A stretch of DNA of 64,000 bases from CAYZZA01 sp964482685 (GTDB lineage: Bacteria > Bacillota > Bacilli > Lactobacillales > Carnobacteriaceae_A). Within the stretch, counting starts at the first letter, position 1; every line of letters starts with the position of its first letter. A program made the translations under genes and the position numbers. The notes below the pieces were generated by a model. That model was not told the DNA's origin, did not search any database, and was given only the letters and a program-made list of their open reading frames with translations. The DNA lies in NCBI GenBank assembly GCA_964482685.1, contig CAYZZA010000001.1, positions 1-64,000 of the forward strand, read 5' to 3'. Shown piece after piece: positions 35,352 through 44,680 of the stretch.

Positions 35352-36473
35352 TTAATTTAAAACTTTAATTGTTACTTTTCTACGTCCCCAACTAAGTGCT
35401 TGGCCAACAGTAGTAAAGTGGATGTCAATAATGTTTCCTTTGATGGCACCACCAGTATCTCCTGCAATGTAAATCCCAAATCCAGGAATTTCAACCATAG
35501 ATCCTAATGGAATCACACGTGGATCTACTGCAATCACGCGTGGGTTTACACGAAGGTCGATACCCGTTGCGGTGTGCGTGCTTAACCCTGGTTGTTTTGT
35601 GGAATAGCCTGTTGCTGTGACAGTCAGTGTTCTCCCACTGCTTGCTTGAGGTGCGGGCTCTTCTGCTTCTTCCTTAGGTGCAGCTGCTTTTACCGAAGTA
35701 GCAGATGCTACTTTTGACTTGACAGAAGCGACTGCTTTAGTTGTTGCCACTGTTGTTTCTGCAGCAGCTTTGGCTTTGGCTTTGGCTTTGGCTTTGGCTT
35801 TAGCCTTTTCTTGTTCTTGAGCAAGACGTGTTTCTTCTGCTTGTCTTTTTTTATTCAACTCAGCCAATGTTGCTTGGTTTTCGTTAATAGTCTGTTGTAA
35901 AGCAGCTACTTTTTCATCTAATTCAGTTTTTTGTGCCGCTACTTCTTTGTTTTTTTCAATTAAAATATTTTTTTCTGTGGTTAGTTTTGTTTCAAGTTCA
36001 GTTAGTTTTTCTTGCTCTTCAACCGCATAATCGAGTTGCTCGTTTGATGCTTCTTGAAGAGTAACCAAAACATAAGCACGGTGGAAAAAATCCGTCATAC
36101 TTTCTGCTTCTAAAAGAGCGGCAATCATTGTTTGGTTCATTTCTGTTTTCTGAATGGACAAAAGACGATCTTTTGCTTGTTCTAACCTTTCAGAGACAAT
36201 CTGTTCTTGCTCATCTCTTTCCACTTCTGTCTCAGAGATTTCAATTTCTTTTTCACTGATGTCTCCTTCAAGTTTTACGACTGCATCATTGATTCTATTT
36301 ACATCCGCCAATGCTGCGCTTACTTGAGTATTTAATTGATTTAATTTCGTTTGTGTCTCTTGTTGTTCATTTTGAATATCTTGTAAGGTACTTGCTGTTG
36401 CGACAGGTCCTTGCACTCCAAGGAATAACAGAACCCCAACAAACATACCACGTACTAAGTTACTTTTTTTCAT
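35352..36473 (-). CDS. Secreted coiled-coil protein with C-terminal 3D domain
   Basis: Exported protein of 373 residues. A signal peptide (MKKSNLVRGMFVGVLLFLG) is followed by a PcsB/CwlO-like coiled coil (about 35-220), an alternating Lys-Ala tract encoded by a hexanucleotide repeat, an Ala/Ser/Pro/Glu linker, and a C-terminal 3D domain (last 95 residues) with YSTKQPGLS, VNPRVIAVDPRVIPLGS and AGDTGGAIKGN, including the three conserved aspartates. 3D domains occur in lytic transglycosylase-like cell-wall enzymes. ATG 36473 has AAAGGA 8 nt upstream. The paralogous 3D domain at 44931-45785 has a LysM instead. Confidence 0.9.
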   Translation of the reverse strand: MKKSNLVRGMFVGVLLFLGVQGPVATASTLQDIQNEQQETQTKLNQLNTQVSAALADVNRINDAVVKLEGDISEKEIEISETEVERDEQEQIVSERLEQAKDRLLSIQKTEMNQTMIAALLEAESMTDFFHRAYVLVTLQEASNEQLDYAVEEQEKLTELETKLTTEKNILIEKNKEVAAQKTELDEKVAALQQTINENQATLAELNKKRQAEETRLAQEQEKAKAKAKAKAKAKAAAETTVATTKAVASVKSKVASATSVKAAAPKEEAEEPAPQASSGRTLTVTATGYSTKQPGLSTHTATGIDLRVNPRVIAVDPRVIPLGSMVEIPGFGIYIAGDTGGAIKGNIIDIHFTTVGQALSWGRRKVTIKVLN

Positions 36474-36639
36474 CCAGAACATCCTTTCGTCATACGCACA
36501 GAACATTTTATTCGTTCACTCGTATTTACTAGTATACAGATACCATCCAAGATGTTCGTGTCCTTTTCTTTACGGTTTGTTACAATGTAGGAGCTAGGGA
36601 CATCAAACTGTTACATTTGTCACAATAAGGAGGAAAAAA

Positions 36640-37119
36640 ATGAATATTTATTTTGCTAGCCCACTTTTTTCACATATGGAATGTCGCTACAACGCATACG
36701 TGGTAGAACAAATAAGGCAAACCTATCCACAGGTCTCCGTCTATTTGCCTCAGGAGCAAATTGCCATCAATGATAAGGAAGCCTACGCAGATTCGACTTT
36801 TATTGCTAAGTACGATACCGATGCTCTACTTAATTCTCAATTGCTGATAGCTGTGCTAGACGGAGCGACGATTGATGCTGGTGTGGCTACTGAAATTGGA
36901 GTTGCCTACCAAGCCGGTATCCCTATCTTAGGTTTATACACCGATTCCCGACAACAAGGAGCCACTAACCCTGAGAAACTAGCCGCATTGAAGGAAATTG
37001 CAGAATCCCAATTTTCATATGTCAATTTATACACCGTTGGCATCGTTAAGTTAAACGGTGAAGTACTTGATAGCGAAGCCGCATTAATTGAAAAAATAAA
37101 GACGTATCTCCACGAATAA
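36640..37119 (+). CDS. Nucleoside 2-deoxyribosyltransferase
   Basis: Enzyme of 159 residues that transfers deoxyribose between bases in nucleobase salvage. The N-terminal YFASPLFSHME and the active-site block LDGATIDAGVATEIGVAY, with the catalytic Glu, fit PF05014. AAGGAGG precedes the ATG. Transcribed alone, divergent from the coiled-coil/3D gene; its terminator follows directly. Confidence 0.9.
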   Translation: MNIYFASPLFSHMECRYNAYVVEQIRQTYPQVSVYLPQEQIAINDKEAYADSTFIAKYDTDALLNSQLLIAVLDGATIDAGVATEIGVAYQAGIPILGLYTDSRQQGATNPEKLAALKEIAESQFSYVNLYTVGIVKLNGEVLDSEAALIEKIKTYLHE

Positions 37120-37123
37120 AAAA

Positions 37124-37179
37124 CGTCCAGACCAAGAAAGCTTTTGTCAAAAGGCTGTCTTGTACTCTGGACGATTTTT
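37124..37179 (+). terminator. Intrinsic terminator of the deoxyribosyltransferase gene
   Basis: CGTCCAGA (37124-37131) pairs with TCTGGACG (37166-37173), and an inner AGCTTTT/AAAAGGCT hairpin extends the structure, followed by a T-run. Confidence 0.8.
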
Positions 37180-37271
37180 GTTTTTTATTTTTTCTTCTTA
37201 CTTACTTTCCTCTTATTCTTTGCTTCTTATTTCTAGAGTGTGGTTTAGTCTTTTTGACTCTAGAAATAAAG

Positions 37272-38206
37272 TTAATACCCCTTGCTTAAATCCACTTGAT
37301 TCACCACAAGGTCTCGGTCTGCCACATAAGAGACAAGGTTGGTATGAAAGATAGAAAAGCAGCTTGCCCCATAATCATTTAGCTGTCCCGCGATGTGTGG
37401 TGTGACTAACACATTCTCCATCTCCCATAATGGACTTGTTGCTGGTAGTGGTTCTTCCTCAAACACATCCAACCCAGCGTAGGCGAGCTCCCCTGCTTGT
37501 AGAGCCTTTATTAAATCATTTGTATTAACCGAAGCGCCTCTTTTTTCATTTTTTTGAAAAAAGCCCTGTCGTATACATGGTCTGTTTTTTCTGTGTGTGG
37601 CAAAATATTGACAATCACATCTGCTTTTGATACTTGTGTAGCATATTCATTTTGCGTATACAACTCATCAATGTTAGGCAATTTTCCGCCACTGCGATTG
37701 ATGCCGATGGTCTGCATGCCAAAAGCTTTGGCAAGACGCGCCACTTCTTTTCCGATATGGCCAACCCCCGCAATCAACATTGTTTGCCCTTTTAATTCTG
37801 TCAGGCGGGTCAATGTACCCCATTCTTTCTTCTTTTGATGGTTGACTGAAAAAAGAAGTCCTCTTGTTTTGTATAAAATCATACCAAAAACAGACTCTGC
37901 GATCGCAACGCTGTGAATGCCACTGACATTTGTGACACGCACGCGCTGTTCCTCCAATAGAGAGACTGGCAAGTAATCAATCCCTGCTGAAGCTGTTTGA
38001 ATCCATTTAACCTGATTGGTTTGTTTTATAAGGTTAGTCAGGGTAGAATCCCACCCGTATATAATCTCGATTTTAGAGGAAGAAAGCGTCTCTAGAGAAT
38101 GTCCTTCTTTAAATGAAAGGATTTCATAGTCAGGAGCAGCTTGTTTGATTGCCTGTTTTTGCTCTGGAGTTGTTGCTTCTACAAGCAACAGTGTTTTTTT
38201 TGACAT
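37272..38206 (-). pseudogene. D-2-hydroxyacid dehydrogenase, frameshifted
   Basis: NAD-dependent 2-hydroxyacid dehydrogenase in two frames. The first part (38206-37511) has the catalytic-domain start, WIQTASAGIDYLP, the Rossmann motif IAGVGHIGKEVARL and TEKTDHVYDRAFFKKMKK, then runs off into a stop. A second frame continues as RGASVNTNDLI, GLDVFEEEPLP (catalytic Glu) and TPHIAGQ, ending at 37272. At the junction the family motif between MKK and GRG (FINVG-like) is missing, so a small deletion, not just a base slip, has shifted the frame. The catalytic Arg survives only in the second frame. Probably non-functional. Confidence 0.85.
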
Positions 38207-38386
38207 GTTATTCACTCTTCTTTCTCAATTTTTCTTCTTCTCTATAGTTTTGCAGAACAGACTGGTTCTAGCAAATAAGATCTCTTTTCATTCTTGTTTT
38301 TTCTTTTGATGCTCGCTATTCTCGCATGTCGGTATTTCCGTTATACTAGAGACACAATAGATTCTTACTATGGAAGGATGACCATT

Positions 38387-39010
38387 TTGGAAATTAGGCA
38401 AATAGTCACAGGTAGCATCGGACAAAATTGTTACGTCCTGAGTAAACACGGCAAAGGGCTCATCATTGATCCAGGGGCCGATGCACACGTTATCAAAGAA
38501 TGCATCGAAGAACTGGCGATTCAGCCATTGGCCATCTTATTGACGCATACACATTATGACCACATTGGGGCGCTTGAAGAAATCAGACAAGCCTATGCAA
38601 TCCCCGTGTACGTCAGCGAACATGAACAAGAATGGCTTGGAGATCCAACCAAGAATCTTTCGATTCATCATGAGTATCTAGTTCAGGCACATACAGCCGA
38701 CGTTGAATTTATACCAAATGAACCATATACGATTGGGCCTTTCGTCTTTACGGTTCTTGAGACCCCTGGACATTCTCCTGGTGGTGTTAGTTTTTACTTT
38801 GAAAAGGAAGAAGCTGTTTTTACTGGAGATGCTTTGTTTAAAGGCAGTGTGGGACGTACGGATTTACCTGGCAGTGACCCCGACTTATTGATTCCAGCTA
38901 TTCGCGAAAATCTCTTTACTCTTCCAGATGAAACCCGTGTGTTTCCTGGTCACCGGTACGATTCTACCATTATACATGAAAAAGAAACCAATCCTTTTTT
39001 CATAAAATAA
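38387..39010 (+). CDS. Metallo-beta-lactamase-fold hydrolase, YqgX/glyoxalase II-like
   Basis: Hydrolase of about 207 residues. Zinc ligands are visible in LTHTHYDHIG (HxHxDH), TPGHSPGG, FTGDALF and FPGHRY. It resembles YqgX-type glyoxalase II proteins. The start is probably TTG 38387 (MEIRQIVTGSIGQNCYV), with GGAAGG 9 nt upstream; ATG 38378 abuts that Shine-Dalgarno. A TATACT -10 at 38343-38348 rules out the open frame from 38294. The asparaginase gene follows by 42 nt. Confidence 0.88.
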   Translation: MEIRQIVTGSIGQNCYVLSKHGKGLIIDPGADAHVIKECIEELAIQPLAILLTHTHYDHIGALEEIRQAYAIPVYVSEHEQEWLGDPTKNLSIHHEYLVQAHTADVEFIPNEPYTIGPFVFTVLETPGHSPGGVSFYFEKEEAVFTGDALFKGSVGRTDLPGSDPDLLIPAIRENLFTLPDETRVFPGHRYDSTIIHEKETNPFFIK

Positions 39011-39052
39011 GCGGTCTTGTTTATAACTCAGATTGATTTGGAGGAACACACC

Positions 39053-40024
39053 ATGAAAAAAATACTGCTTTTGCACACCGGAGGAACCATTTCCATGAGT
39101 GCGGACCAAACGACTGGAGCGGTAAAACCTAGTTCAGAAAATCCATTGCACAATTATCGTTATCTGTTTGATGAGGTAGTCACTCTTCAGTCCGAAGATA
39201 TTTTCCAATTGCCCTCTCCCCACGTCACCCCTCTGGAAATGAACGTGCTTAAAAAACGGATTGAACACGCTCTTATCCAAAGAGAAGCTGACGGCATTGT
39301 GGTTACACACGGAACCGATACGCTAGAAGAAACAGCCTATTTTCTAGATGTTACACTTGAGGCAGATATCCCCATCGTTGTAACCGGTGCGATGCGTCCC
39401 GAAGATGAAATTGGCTCCGATGGCTTGATCAATTTGAAAGCAGCCGTTTGGACAGCCATGTCTGCTGAAGCAGCCGACAAAGGAGTTTTAGTCGTGATGA
39501 ATGAAGAAATTCATGCAGCACGATATGTCACGAAAACACATACCACAAATGTTGCAACCTTTGCGACACCGACTTTTGGTCCACTTGGTATTCTTTCAAA
39601 AAACCAAGTGCTCTTTTTCCAAAAGTTTGTGGAAGCAAATCATTTTCCGGTTGAACAAATCACCAAAAGAGTTTTTTTACTCAAAGTATATGCTGGAATG
39701 GATGGCACCTTATTTGATGCTGTTTATGAAAATCATGCAGATGGTCTTGTTATTGAAGCATTTGGAGCGGGAAACTTGCCGCCTGCTGTCTTGCCTGCAC
39801 TCCAACGATTTCTTGATGCTGGTATCCCAGTGGTGCTTGTGTCTCGTGCCTTCAACGGCATCGCACAAGATATTTACGATTATGAAGGGGGTGGAAAGCA
39901 ACTCAAAGAATCTGGAGTTATTTTCGCTCCTGGAATGAGTGGGCCAAAAGCACGAATCAAACTACTTGTTTTGTTAGAACAAGATGTTACGCATGACGAC
40001 TTGGTTATCTTTTTTTCAAAATAA
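39053..40024 (+). CDS. ansA: Type I (cytoplasmic) L-asparaginase
   Basis: Asparaginase of 323 residues hydrolysing asparagine to aspartate and ammonia. Both active-site threonines are visible: TGGTISM near the N-terminus and HGTDTLEET around residue 87. No signal peptide. ATG 39053 has GGAGG 8 nt upstream; the upstream frame to 39017 is unsupported. It is probably cotranscribed with the MBL hydrolase. Its product aspartate could feed aspA. Confidence 0.93.
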   Translation: MKKILLLHTGGTISMSADQTTGAVKPSSENPLHNYRYLFDEVVTLQSEDIFQLPSPHVTPLEMNVLKKRIEHALIQREADGIVVTHGTDTLEETAYFLDVTLEADIPIVVTGAMRPEDEIGSDGLINLKAAVWTAMSAEAADKGVLVVMNEEIHAARYVTKTHTTNVATFATPTFGPLGILSKNQVLFFQKFVEANHFPVEQITKRVFLLKVYAGMDGTLFDAVYENHADGLVIEAFGAGNLPPAVLPALQRFLDAGIPVVLVSRAFNGIAQDIYDYEGGGKQLKESGVIFAPGMSGPKARIKLLVLLEQDVTHDDLVIFFSK

Positions 40025-40064
40025 AAAATAGACAAAGGCTTCATTTGCCTTCGTCTATTTTTTT
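40023..40064. terminator. Bidirectional terminator between ansA and the thioesterase gene
   Basis: AAAAAATAGAC-AAGGC (40023-40039) pairs with GCCTT-GTCTATTTTTT with one mismatch; it serves ansA on the plus strand and the convergent thioesterase gene on the minus strand. Confidence 0.85.
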
Positions 40065-40083
40065 GTCTTTGGTGACCACTCTC

Positions 40084-40830
40084 TTAGATTTTTGTCCACT
40101 CAAAGCTCGCAGAACAGTGCGTACCTAGTTCTGTTTGAACACGGTGTTCTGACGTAATTTCGTACCCTTTTGTAGTATGAGACACTACACATGTTACTTC
40201 TTGTCCGTAAAGAAGTTCTTTTTCAAATTTAATATTCCCGGATTTCAGTTCGTGGTTTGTCATGAACTCTTCCCCTAATCCATCAAACATCCACTCGACA
40301 TACTTTGAATTATTCACATGGTCGTTTGCATCAATATCAAAATAACGAATGCGATACAGATTGTACTGCGCGCATTCCTCTTTTACAAGAGTCGGTTTTG
40401 GGATTCGTAGAGGTTTCTTCACTAGAGGGACGTCATACGGAGCCACAATCGCTTCAGGTATTTGAGTCATTTTTCTTTTTTCAATATCAAGAAGTGCAAA
40501 GACCATTGTCAGTTGGACCAATTCTTCCCCTTGCATATTTCGCACGTAAAACTCGCGATAGCAAAAATATTTATTGTATTGTTTGACGATGGTTTCGATT
40601 TCGATTTCTTCGTCTGTAAGAGGCATCCGATTGACAGAAAACACATGTTGTAAGACAATCCACCCGTAGCCCATTTGCCCCATTTTTTCTTCGGTTAAAT
40701 TTAGAAACTCCCCTTGTTCTCGTGTCACTTGAATCATCACACTCAAAAGCATGGACAAGGTCATGCGCTGGGTCTTTTCACATTCATAATACAAAACATG
40801 ATGAGTCATTGAGTAGCTTCTTCGATTCAT
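40084..40830 (-). CDS. Acyl-ACP thioesterase
   Basis: Double-hotdog acyl-ACP thioesterase (PF01643 type) of 248 residues, releasing fatty acids from acyl carrier protein. The N-terminal hotdog runs to about residue 125; the second holds RYFDIDANDHVNNSKYVEW, matching the catalytic Asn/His region, with the acidic residue further on. Bacterial homologues are common in lactic acid bacteria and adjust fatty-acid pools. ATG 40830 has GAGGGG upstream. Confidence 0.9.
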   Translation of the reverse strand: MNRRSYSMTHHVLYYECEKTQRMTLSMLLSVMIQVTREQGEFLNLTEEKMGQMGYGWIVLQHVFSVNRMPLTDEEIEIETIVKQYNKYFCYREFYVRNMQGEELVQLTMVFALLDIEKRKMTQIPEAIVAPYDVPLVKKPLRIPKPTLVKEECAQYNLYRIRYFDIDANDHVNNSKYVEWMFDGLGEEFMTNHELKSGNIKFEKELLYGQEVTCVVSHTTKGYEITSEHRVQTELGTHCSASFEWTKI

Positions 40831-40917
40831 CAACTTCCCCTCACTTCTCTGTTCATTCCATCTAGCTTACCAGATTTCACACAATGAAACAGACAGAACC
40901 TCTTTTATTTTTATCTT

Positions 40918-41814
40918 TTACTCAATCCCTAATATCACAATACCAACCAATATAACAGCAATCATCAAGTACTGACTCTTTTTTAGTTTTTCTTTTAAGA
41001 ATATACGAGACAATAAGACCGATACCATGCTATAAGATGAAATCAAAGGAGCGACGATGACAGCATTTTGAGCCATCGCATAGACGTAAAAAAACTGCCC
41101 AAAGGTTTCAAACCCTGCTGCAAATAAGTTGTCTCCTTGAGTACGAATTTGGATCTTTTCTTTCTTTACAAAGATCAAATACAAAAAGACAAGGACTGCA
41201 CAAATAAAGAATGTTAATTCATAGGAAACATTTGCTTGTTGTTCAGTCATGATACCTGTCAAAAAATACGCGTCAAAAAAAGTTCCTAACGCATCGACCA
41301 GTGCGTACAACACAGGCAAAACCAACGCAACAGCGCCTACTCGATAGCGGGACACTTCTTTTTGATCAACTAAATCTTGGTCGTCCACATCTTGGTTCTC
41401 TAAGATCCCAAGCACAACCAATCCAACAGAAATCAAGAAGACAGCCCCAAATTGCAAAGGGGTCATTTTTTGACCTAAGAAAAAGAAGGTCAACAACGCT
41501 GTAATCGCCCCTGACGTATTTTGAACTGGTGAGGCAATGGACAATTCAATGTACCGAAGCCCCGCGTATCCAATTGCCATAGATAAAATATACATGCTTG
41601 AGACGGGTAAATAGTTCAATATGTATACAAAGCGATACGGTTCACTTGACGTTAACAAAACATAAAAAGCATGAAGCCCCATTACAAGCCCCACCATAAT
41701 AACTGTTTTCAAATGACTCGTGTCATCGTCGGGTTTGTTCGCTTTTTTATAAAAGAGATCGGCTGTCCCCCATGAAAAAATTGATACTAGTGCAAATATA
41801 AACCACATAAACAT
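40918..41814 (-). CDS. DMT-superfamily transporter (EamA-like)
   Basis: Membrane protein of 298 residues with about ten hydrophobic helices in two EamA-like halves, each ending in a transport-domain pattern (SPVQNTSGAITALLTFFFLGQ; SSYSMVSVLLSRIFLKEKLK). The halves are linked by an acidic loop with DVDDQDLVDQKE. Substrate unknown. Two ATGs are possible, 41814 and 41808. It lies between the thioesterase and pepC and has no clear terminator of its own. Confidence 0.85.
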   Translation of the reverse strand: MFMWFIFALVSIFSWGTADLFYKKANKPDDDTSHLKTVIMVGLVMGLHAFYVLLTSSEPYRFVYILNYLPVSSMYILSMAIGYAGLRYIELSIASPVQNTSGAITALLTFFFLGQKMTPLQFGAVFLISVGLVVLGILENQDVDDQDLVDQKEVSRYRVGAVALVLPVLYALVDALGTFFDAYFLTGIMTEQQANVSYELTFFICAVLVFLYLIFVKKEKIQIRTQGDNLFAAGFETFGQFFYVYAMAQNAVIVAPLISSYSMVSVLLSRIFLKEKLKKSQYLMIAVILVGIVILGIE

Positions 41815-41858
41815 CCATCCCTACTTCATCATTTCTTGTATCTTTTTAGATACTTATA

Positions 41859-41901
41859 GAAAAAATCCTCTATTGCTATGTGACATTCCGCAATAGAGGA
41901 T
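41859..41901 (-). terminator. Intrinsic terminator of pepC
   Basis: ATCCTCTATTGC (41865-41876) pairs perfectly with GCAATAGAGGAT (41890-41901), followed on the minus strand by a T-run (41864-41859). Confidence 0.93.
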
Positions 41902-41950
41902 CTCAACTTATTTAGTTTAACTTTTCACAGGCATCGTTTCAATCTTTTTT

Positions 41951-43288
41951 TTACTGCATGTTTGCAAGTGCACCCATTGGATCCCAAGGTTCTAGTTCAA
42001 TCACAGGTTCTTCCAATGCTTTTAACCATGTTTCAGGAACATATTTTTTATCAACTGCAACTTGGTAATTGTAGGCATCAAACCATGCATCACTCATAGA
42101 AAAAATCCCTTTTTGCCCTACTTTTTCTCCCCAACTATTTTCCACTTTCCAGTTTATGGGCTGTCCTTTATCGTCTAAGTCCACCCCAACAAACACCATG
42201 GCATGTGTCAATAAGCTGTCCCCATAATCTAGACGTTGAGCTTTTGTTAAATGAAACCCATCTCCTAGTGTTTCTTCATAATTAAATACATTTGTATCCA
42301 TTACACCCAGATCACGGAAAGACATTTTTCCAACGTCACACCCAAACCAAACAGGTTCTCCAGCTTGAATAGAAGCCACTGCTGCCTCTTTTAAAACCTG
42401 GTTGGGTACATTAATATACGTAACCGGCCGGGCTTCTTTGACAGTTCCAAGGTATTTGACCGTAAACGCACGTCCATAGGGTTTGTCTTCTGTTGGTGCA
42501 TTCAACAAACTTACCTTTTCTCTCAAGTCCCAACCTACATATTTCTGGAAGAAGGCTGTCGGAGTCATGTTTTCTAAACGTTGGTAGACATCGTCTCGAT
42601 CTCTATAGGCATAGGTGAATGTCTCAGGTATGTCTCCCAATGTTTTGACCAATAAGGAATAAACAAACGATAGCATCGTCTCTTTTTTTGTTGCCAAAGC
42701 ATCTTTCGTATCTCCCGTTTCGTATCCATTACGCAAAACGAACGCATATTCTCTTAATTTAGAGGTCAAAAGTGAGTTTAGAACACTTGTATTCGAAGAA
42801 TGATACGTTTCAGGCATCACTGCTTTTGGTACCGCACCATATTTTTCTAAGATACCCGCAAACATATCCCATTGTCCTCCGTCTTGAATCGGATCTTGAA
42901 GGAGATGTTGGACGAGTCTGGAATCAAGCGGTTCCTCTGTCGTTTCTAAGATGCTGTCTAAAAAAAGATTGGATTTTTCCAGTTTGTCCCAAAACAGCGT
43001 GTAGTTTTGAGAAAATTCAAATGTATCGACATTTAAGCGATTCATCGTATCCACACGAGCTGTGTTTAAGGCTGCAAACATCCAGCATCGTCCGGTAGAC
43101 TTTTGATTGGTGATGTCGCCTTTTTTTGTTTCATCGGAAAAGACAAACGGATGGCGACGCGCAGCATTATTGTCTAACGAAGCGGAAGAAAGACCCGCTT
43201 TTGCAATCGCTCCTTTAATAACCTGGTTTTCTTTGTTCTCGTTAAATTCTTTCGTAAAGCGTTGCAACATATCTGGTGTAATCGTCAT
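41951..43288 (-). CDS. pepC: Aminopeptidase C (bleomycin hydrolase family)
   Basis: Papain-like C1B cysteine aminopeptidase of 445 residues, working in the cytoplasm on peptides. Catalytic residues are in NQKSTGRCWMFAALN (Cys), LLTHAMVFVGVD (His) and WKVENSWGEKVG (Asn). The C-terminal extension DPMGALANMQ fits family members that trim substrates by the tail. ATG 43288 has AAAGGGG upstream. Divergent from alr. Confidence 0.95.
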   Translation of the reverse strand: MTITPDMLQRFTKEFNENKENQVIKGAIAKAGLSSASLDNNAARRHPFVFSDETKKGDITNQKSTGRCWMFAALNTARVDTMNRLNVDTFEFSQNYTLFWDKLEKSNLFLDSILETTEEPLDSRLVQHLLQDPIQDGGQWDMFAGILEKYGAVPKAVMPETYHSSNTSVLNSLLTSKLREYAFVLRNGYETGDTKDALATKKETMLSFVYSLLVKTLGDIPETFTYAYRDRDDVYQRLENMTPTAFFQKYVGWDLREKVSLLNAPTEDKPYGRAFTVKYLGTVKEARPVTYINVPNQVLKEAAVASIQAGEPVWFGCDVGKMSFRDLGVMDTNVFNYEETLGDGFHLTKAQRLDYGDSLLTHAMVFVGVDLDDKGQPINWKVENSWGEKVGQKGIFSMSDAWFDAYNYQVAVDKKYVPETWLKALEEPVIELEPWDPMGALANMQ

Positions 43289-43430
43289 ATGAGTCAAGCC
43301 CCTTTCTTTGTTCTCTATCATACTCTTCTCTGCATATGTCTTCAATACATCCTAGTCTTTTCTTTGAGATTGCTAGAGGTTTAGGAGACTCTAAAAAAAG
43401 GAATCCATCTAGTTTTTCACAAAATTGTGC

Positions 43431-43443
43431 TATACTAAAGACG
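43431..43443 (+). promoter_or_regulatory. Promoter -10 region of alr
   Basis: TATACT (43431-43436) about 50 nt before the alr start. The -35 is weak, and an imperfect palindrome CACAA-AA-TTGTG sits in the spacer. The sequence TATACTAAAGACG is identical to that ahead of the LURP-one-like gene at 32415. Confidence 0.55.
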
Positions 43444-43485
43444 AAAAAAGTTCCTGGATTAGCCAAATTAAAGGAGTGTCTATAC

Positions 43486-44619
43486 ATGAGAAAATCGTCT
43501 TATCGAAGTACGTATGCAACAGTCTATGTCAACCGAATTACTGAAAATGTGCGTCTCATTAAAGCATCTTTAAAACCTGAAACAAAATTCATGGCTGTTA
43601 TTAAAGCCGACGGATATGGACATGGAGCTGTCGAGGCAGGAAAAGCTGCCTTGGCAGGTGGGGCCACACACTTGGCTGTAGCTTTGGTTGAAGAAGCGAT
43701 AGTCTTGCGTGAGGCGGGTATTGAGGCACCCATCTTGTTGCTGAGTCCTATTGAAGAGCAAGCCATTTCTGTGGCTATTGAACAGGATTTCATCTTTACC
43801 GTTTTCTCAACTGAACTAGCTCACCATCTGATTGCAGAAAAAAAGAAAACAAAAAAAGACATCCACGTTCACATCAAAGTGGATACCGGTATGGGCCGAA
43901 TTGGTGTTCGGACAAAAGAAGAAACCCTTGAATTAGTCCGTTTGTTACAAGAAGGTGGCATTGAACCGGAAGGTATCTTTACGCATTTTGCTGACGCAGA
44001 TCGTTTGTCTGACTCTTCCTTTACATATGATCAGTATGAAATGTTCATGACGGTCTTGCGTTACCTTGAAGAAAAAGGCATTCACTTTCCAATTCGTCAC
44101 TGCGCAAATTCGTCTGCTACTCTTGCATATCCTGACTTACAACTCGATATGGTCCGCGTGGGTATCGCGATGTTCGGCCTTTTTCCAAGTCTAGAATTTG
44201 AGGGCATGTTCCCTCTAAAACCTGTTATGGAATTCAAAACAAAAGCTTTGTACCTAAAGGAAGTTCCAGAAGGAGAAAACATCAGCTATGGCTTAACGTA
44301 TACAACTCCTTCTAAACGTGTGATTGCTACGATGCCTGTAGGCTATGCGGATGGTTATCCACGTCAACTTTCCGATAAAGGGTTTGTGTCGATCGACAAT
44401 ACTAGAGTGCCAATTGTTGGAAGAGTCTGTATGGACCAGACGATGATTGATGTCACAGACTTGCCTTCTGTCACATTAGGAGAAGAAATCACGCTGTTTG
44501 GTGATACCTTGACTAGTGCCGTTTCAAGTTATGACGTTGGAGAATGGGCAGGAACCAATCAATATGACATCCTATGTGGAGTCGGCAAACGCGTACCCCG
44601 CGTCTACGTGACCGAATAA
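43486..44619 (+). CDS. alr: Alanine racemase
   Basis: PLP-dependent alanine racemase of 377 residues supplying D-alanine for peptidoglycan and teichoic acids. The PLP lysine is in AVIKADGYGHGA near residue 39; the catalytic Tyr region is NISYGLTY, and RVCMDQTMIDVTD follows. The start at ATG 43486 has AAAGGAG 9 nt upstream, though the frame is open from 43336. Strong terminator after the stop. Confidence 0.96.
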   Translation: MRKSSYRSTYATVYVNRITENVRLIKASLKPETKFMAVIKADGYGHGAVEAGKAALAGGATHLAVALVEEAIVLREAGIEAPILLLSPIEEQAISVAIEQDFIFTVFSTELAHHLIAEKKKTKKDIHVHIKVDTGMGRIGVRTKEETLELVRLLQEGGIEPEGIFTHFADADRLSDSSFTYDQYEMFMTVLRYLEEKGIHFPIRHCANSSATLAYPDLQLDMVRVGIAMFGLFPSLEFEGMFPLKPVMEFKTKALYLKEVPEGENISYGLTYTTPSKRVIATMPVGYADGYPRQLSDKGFVSIDNTRVPIVGRVCMDQTMIDVTDLPSVTLGEEITLFGDTLTSAVSSYDVGEWAGTNQYDILCGVGKRVPRVYVTE

Positions 44620-44632
44620 CAGCAACAAAAGT

Positions 44633-44680
44633 AAAAGCACTGTCCTTATTTCACAAATAAGGACAGTGCTTTTATTTATT
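44633..44680 (+). terminator. Intrinsic terminator of alr
   Basis: Perfect 19-bp arms at 44633-44651 and 44655-44673 around a tiny loop, followed by TTTATTTATTTT-type sequence. Confidence 0.92.

Noticed and set aside
36540..36640. WalR-like TGTWAH pairs upstream of the coiled-coil/3D gene
   Set aside because: Half-sites are present but the repeat period is 9 or 10 rather than the required 11; a similar near miss occurs before the LysM/3D gene.
38294..38386. N-terminal extension of the MBL hydrolase
   Set aside because: A TATACT -10 lies inside it and the family N-terminus begins at the TTG near 38387.
43336..43485. 50-residue N-terminal extension of alanine racemase
   Set aside because: Contains the promoter -10 and lacks a Shine-Dalgarno; the family start is at 43486.
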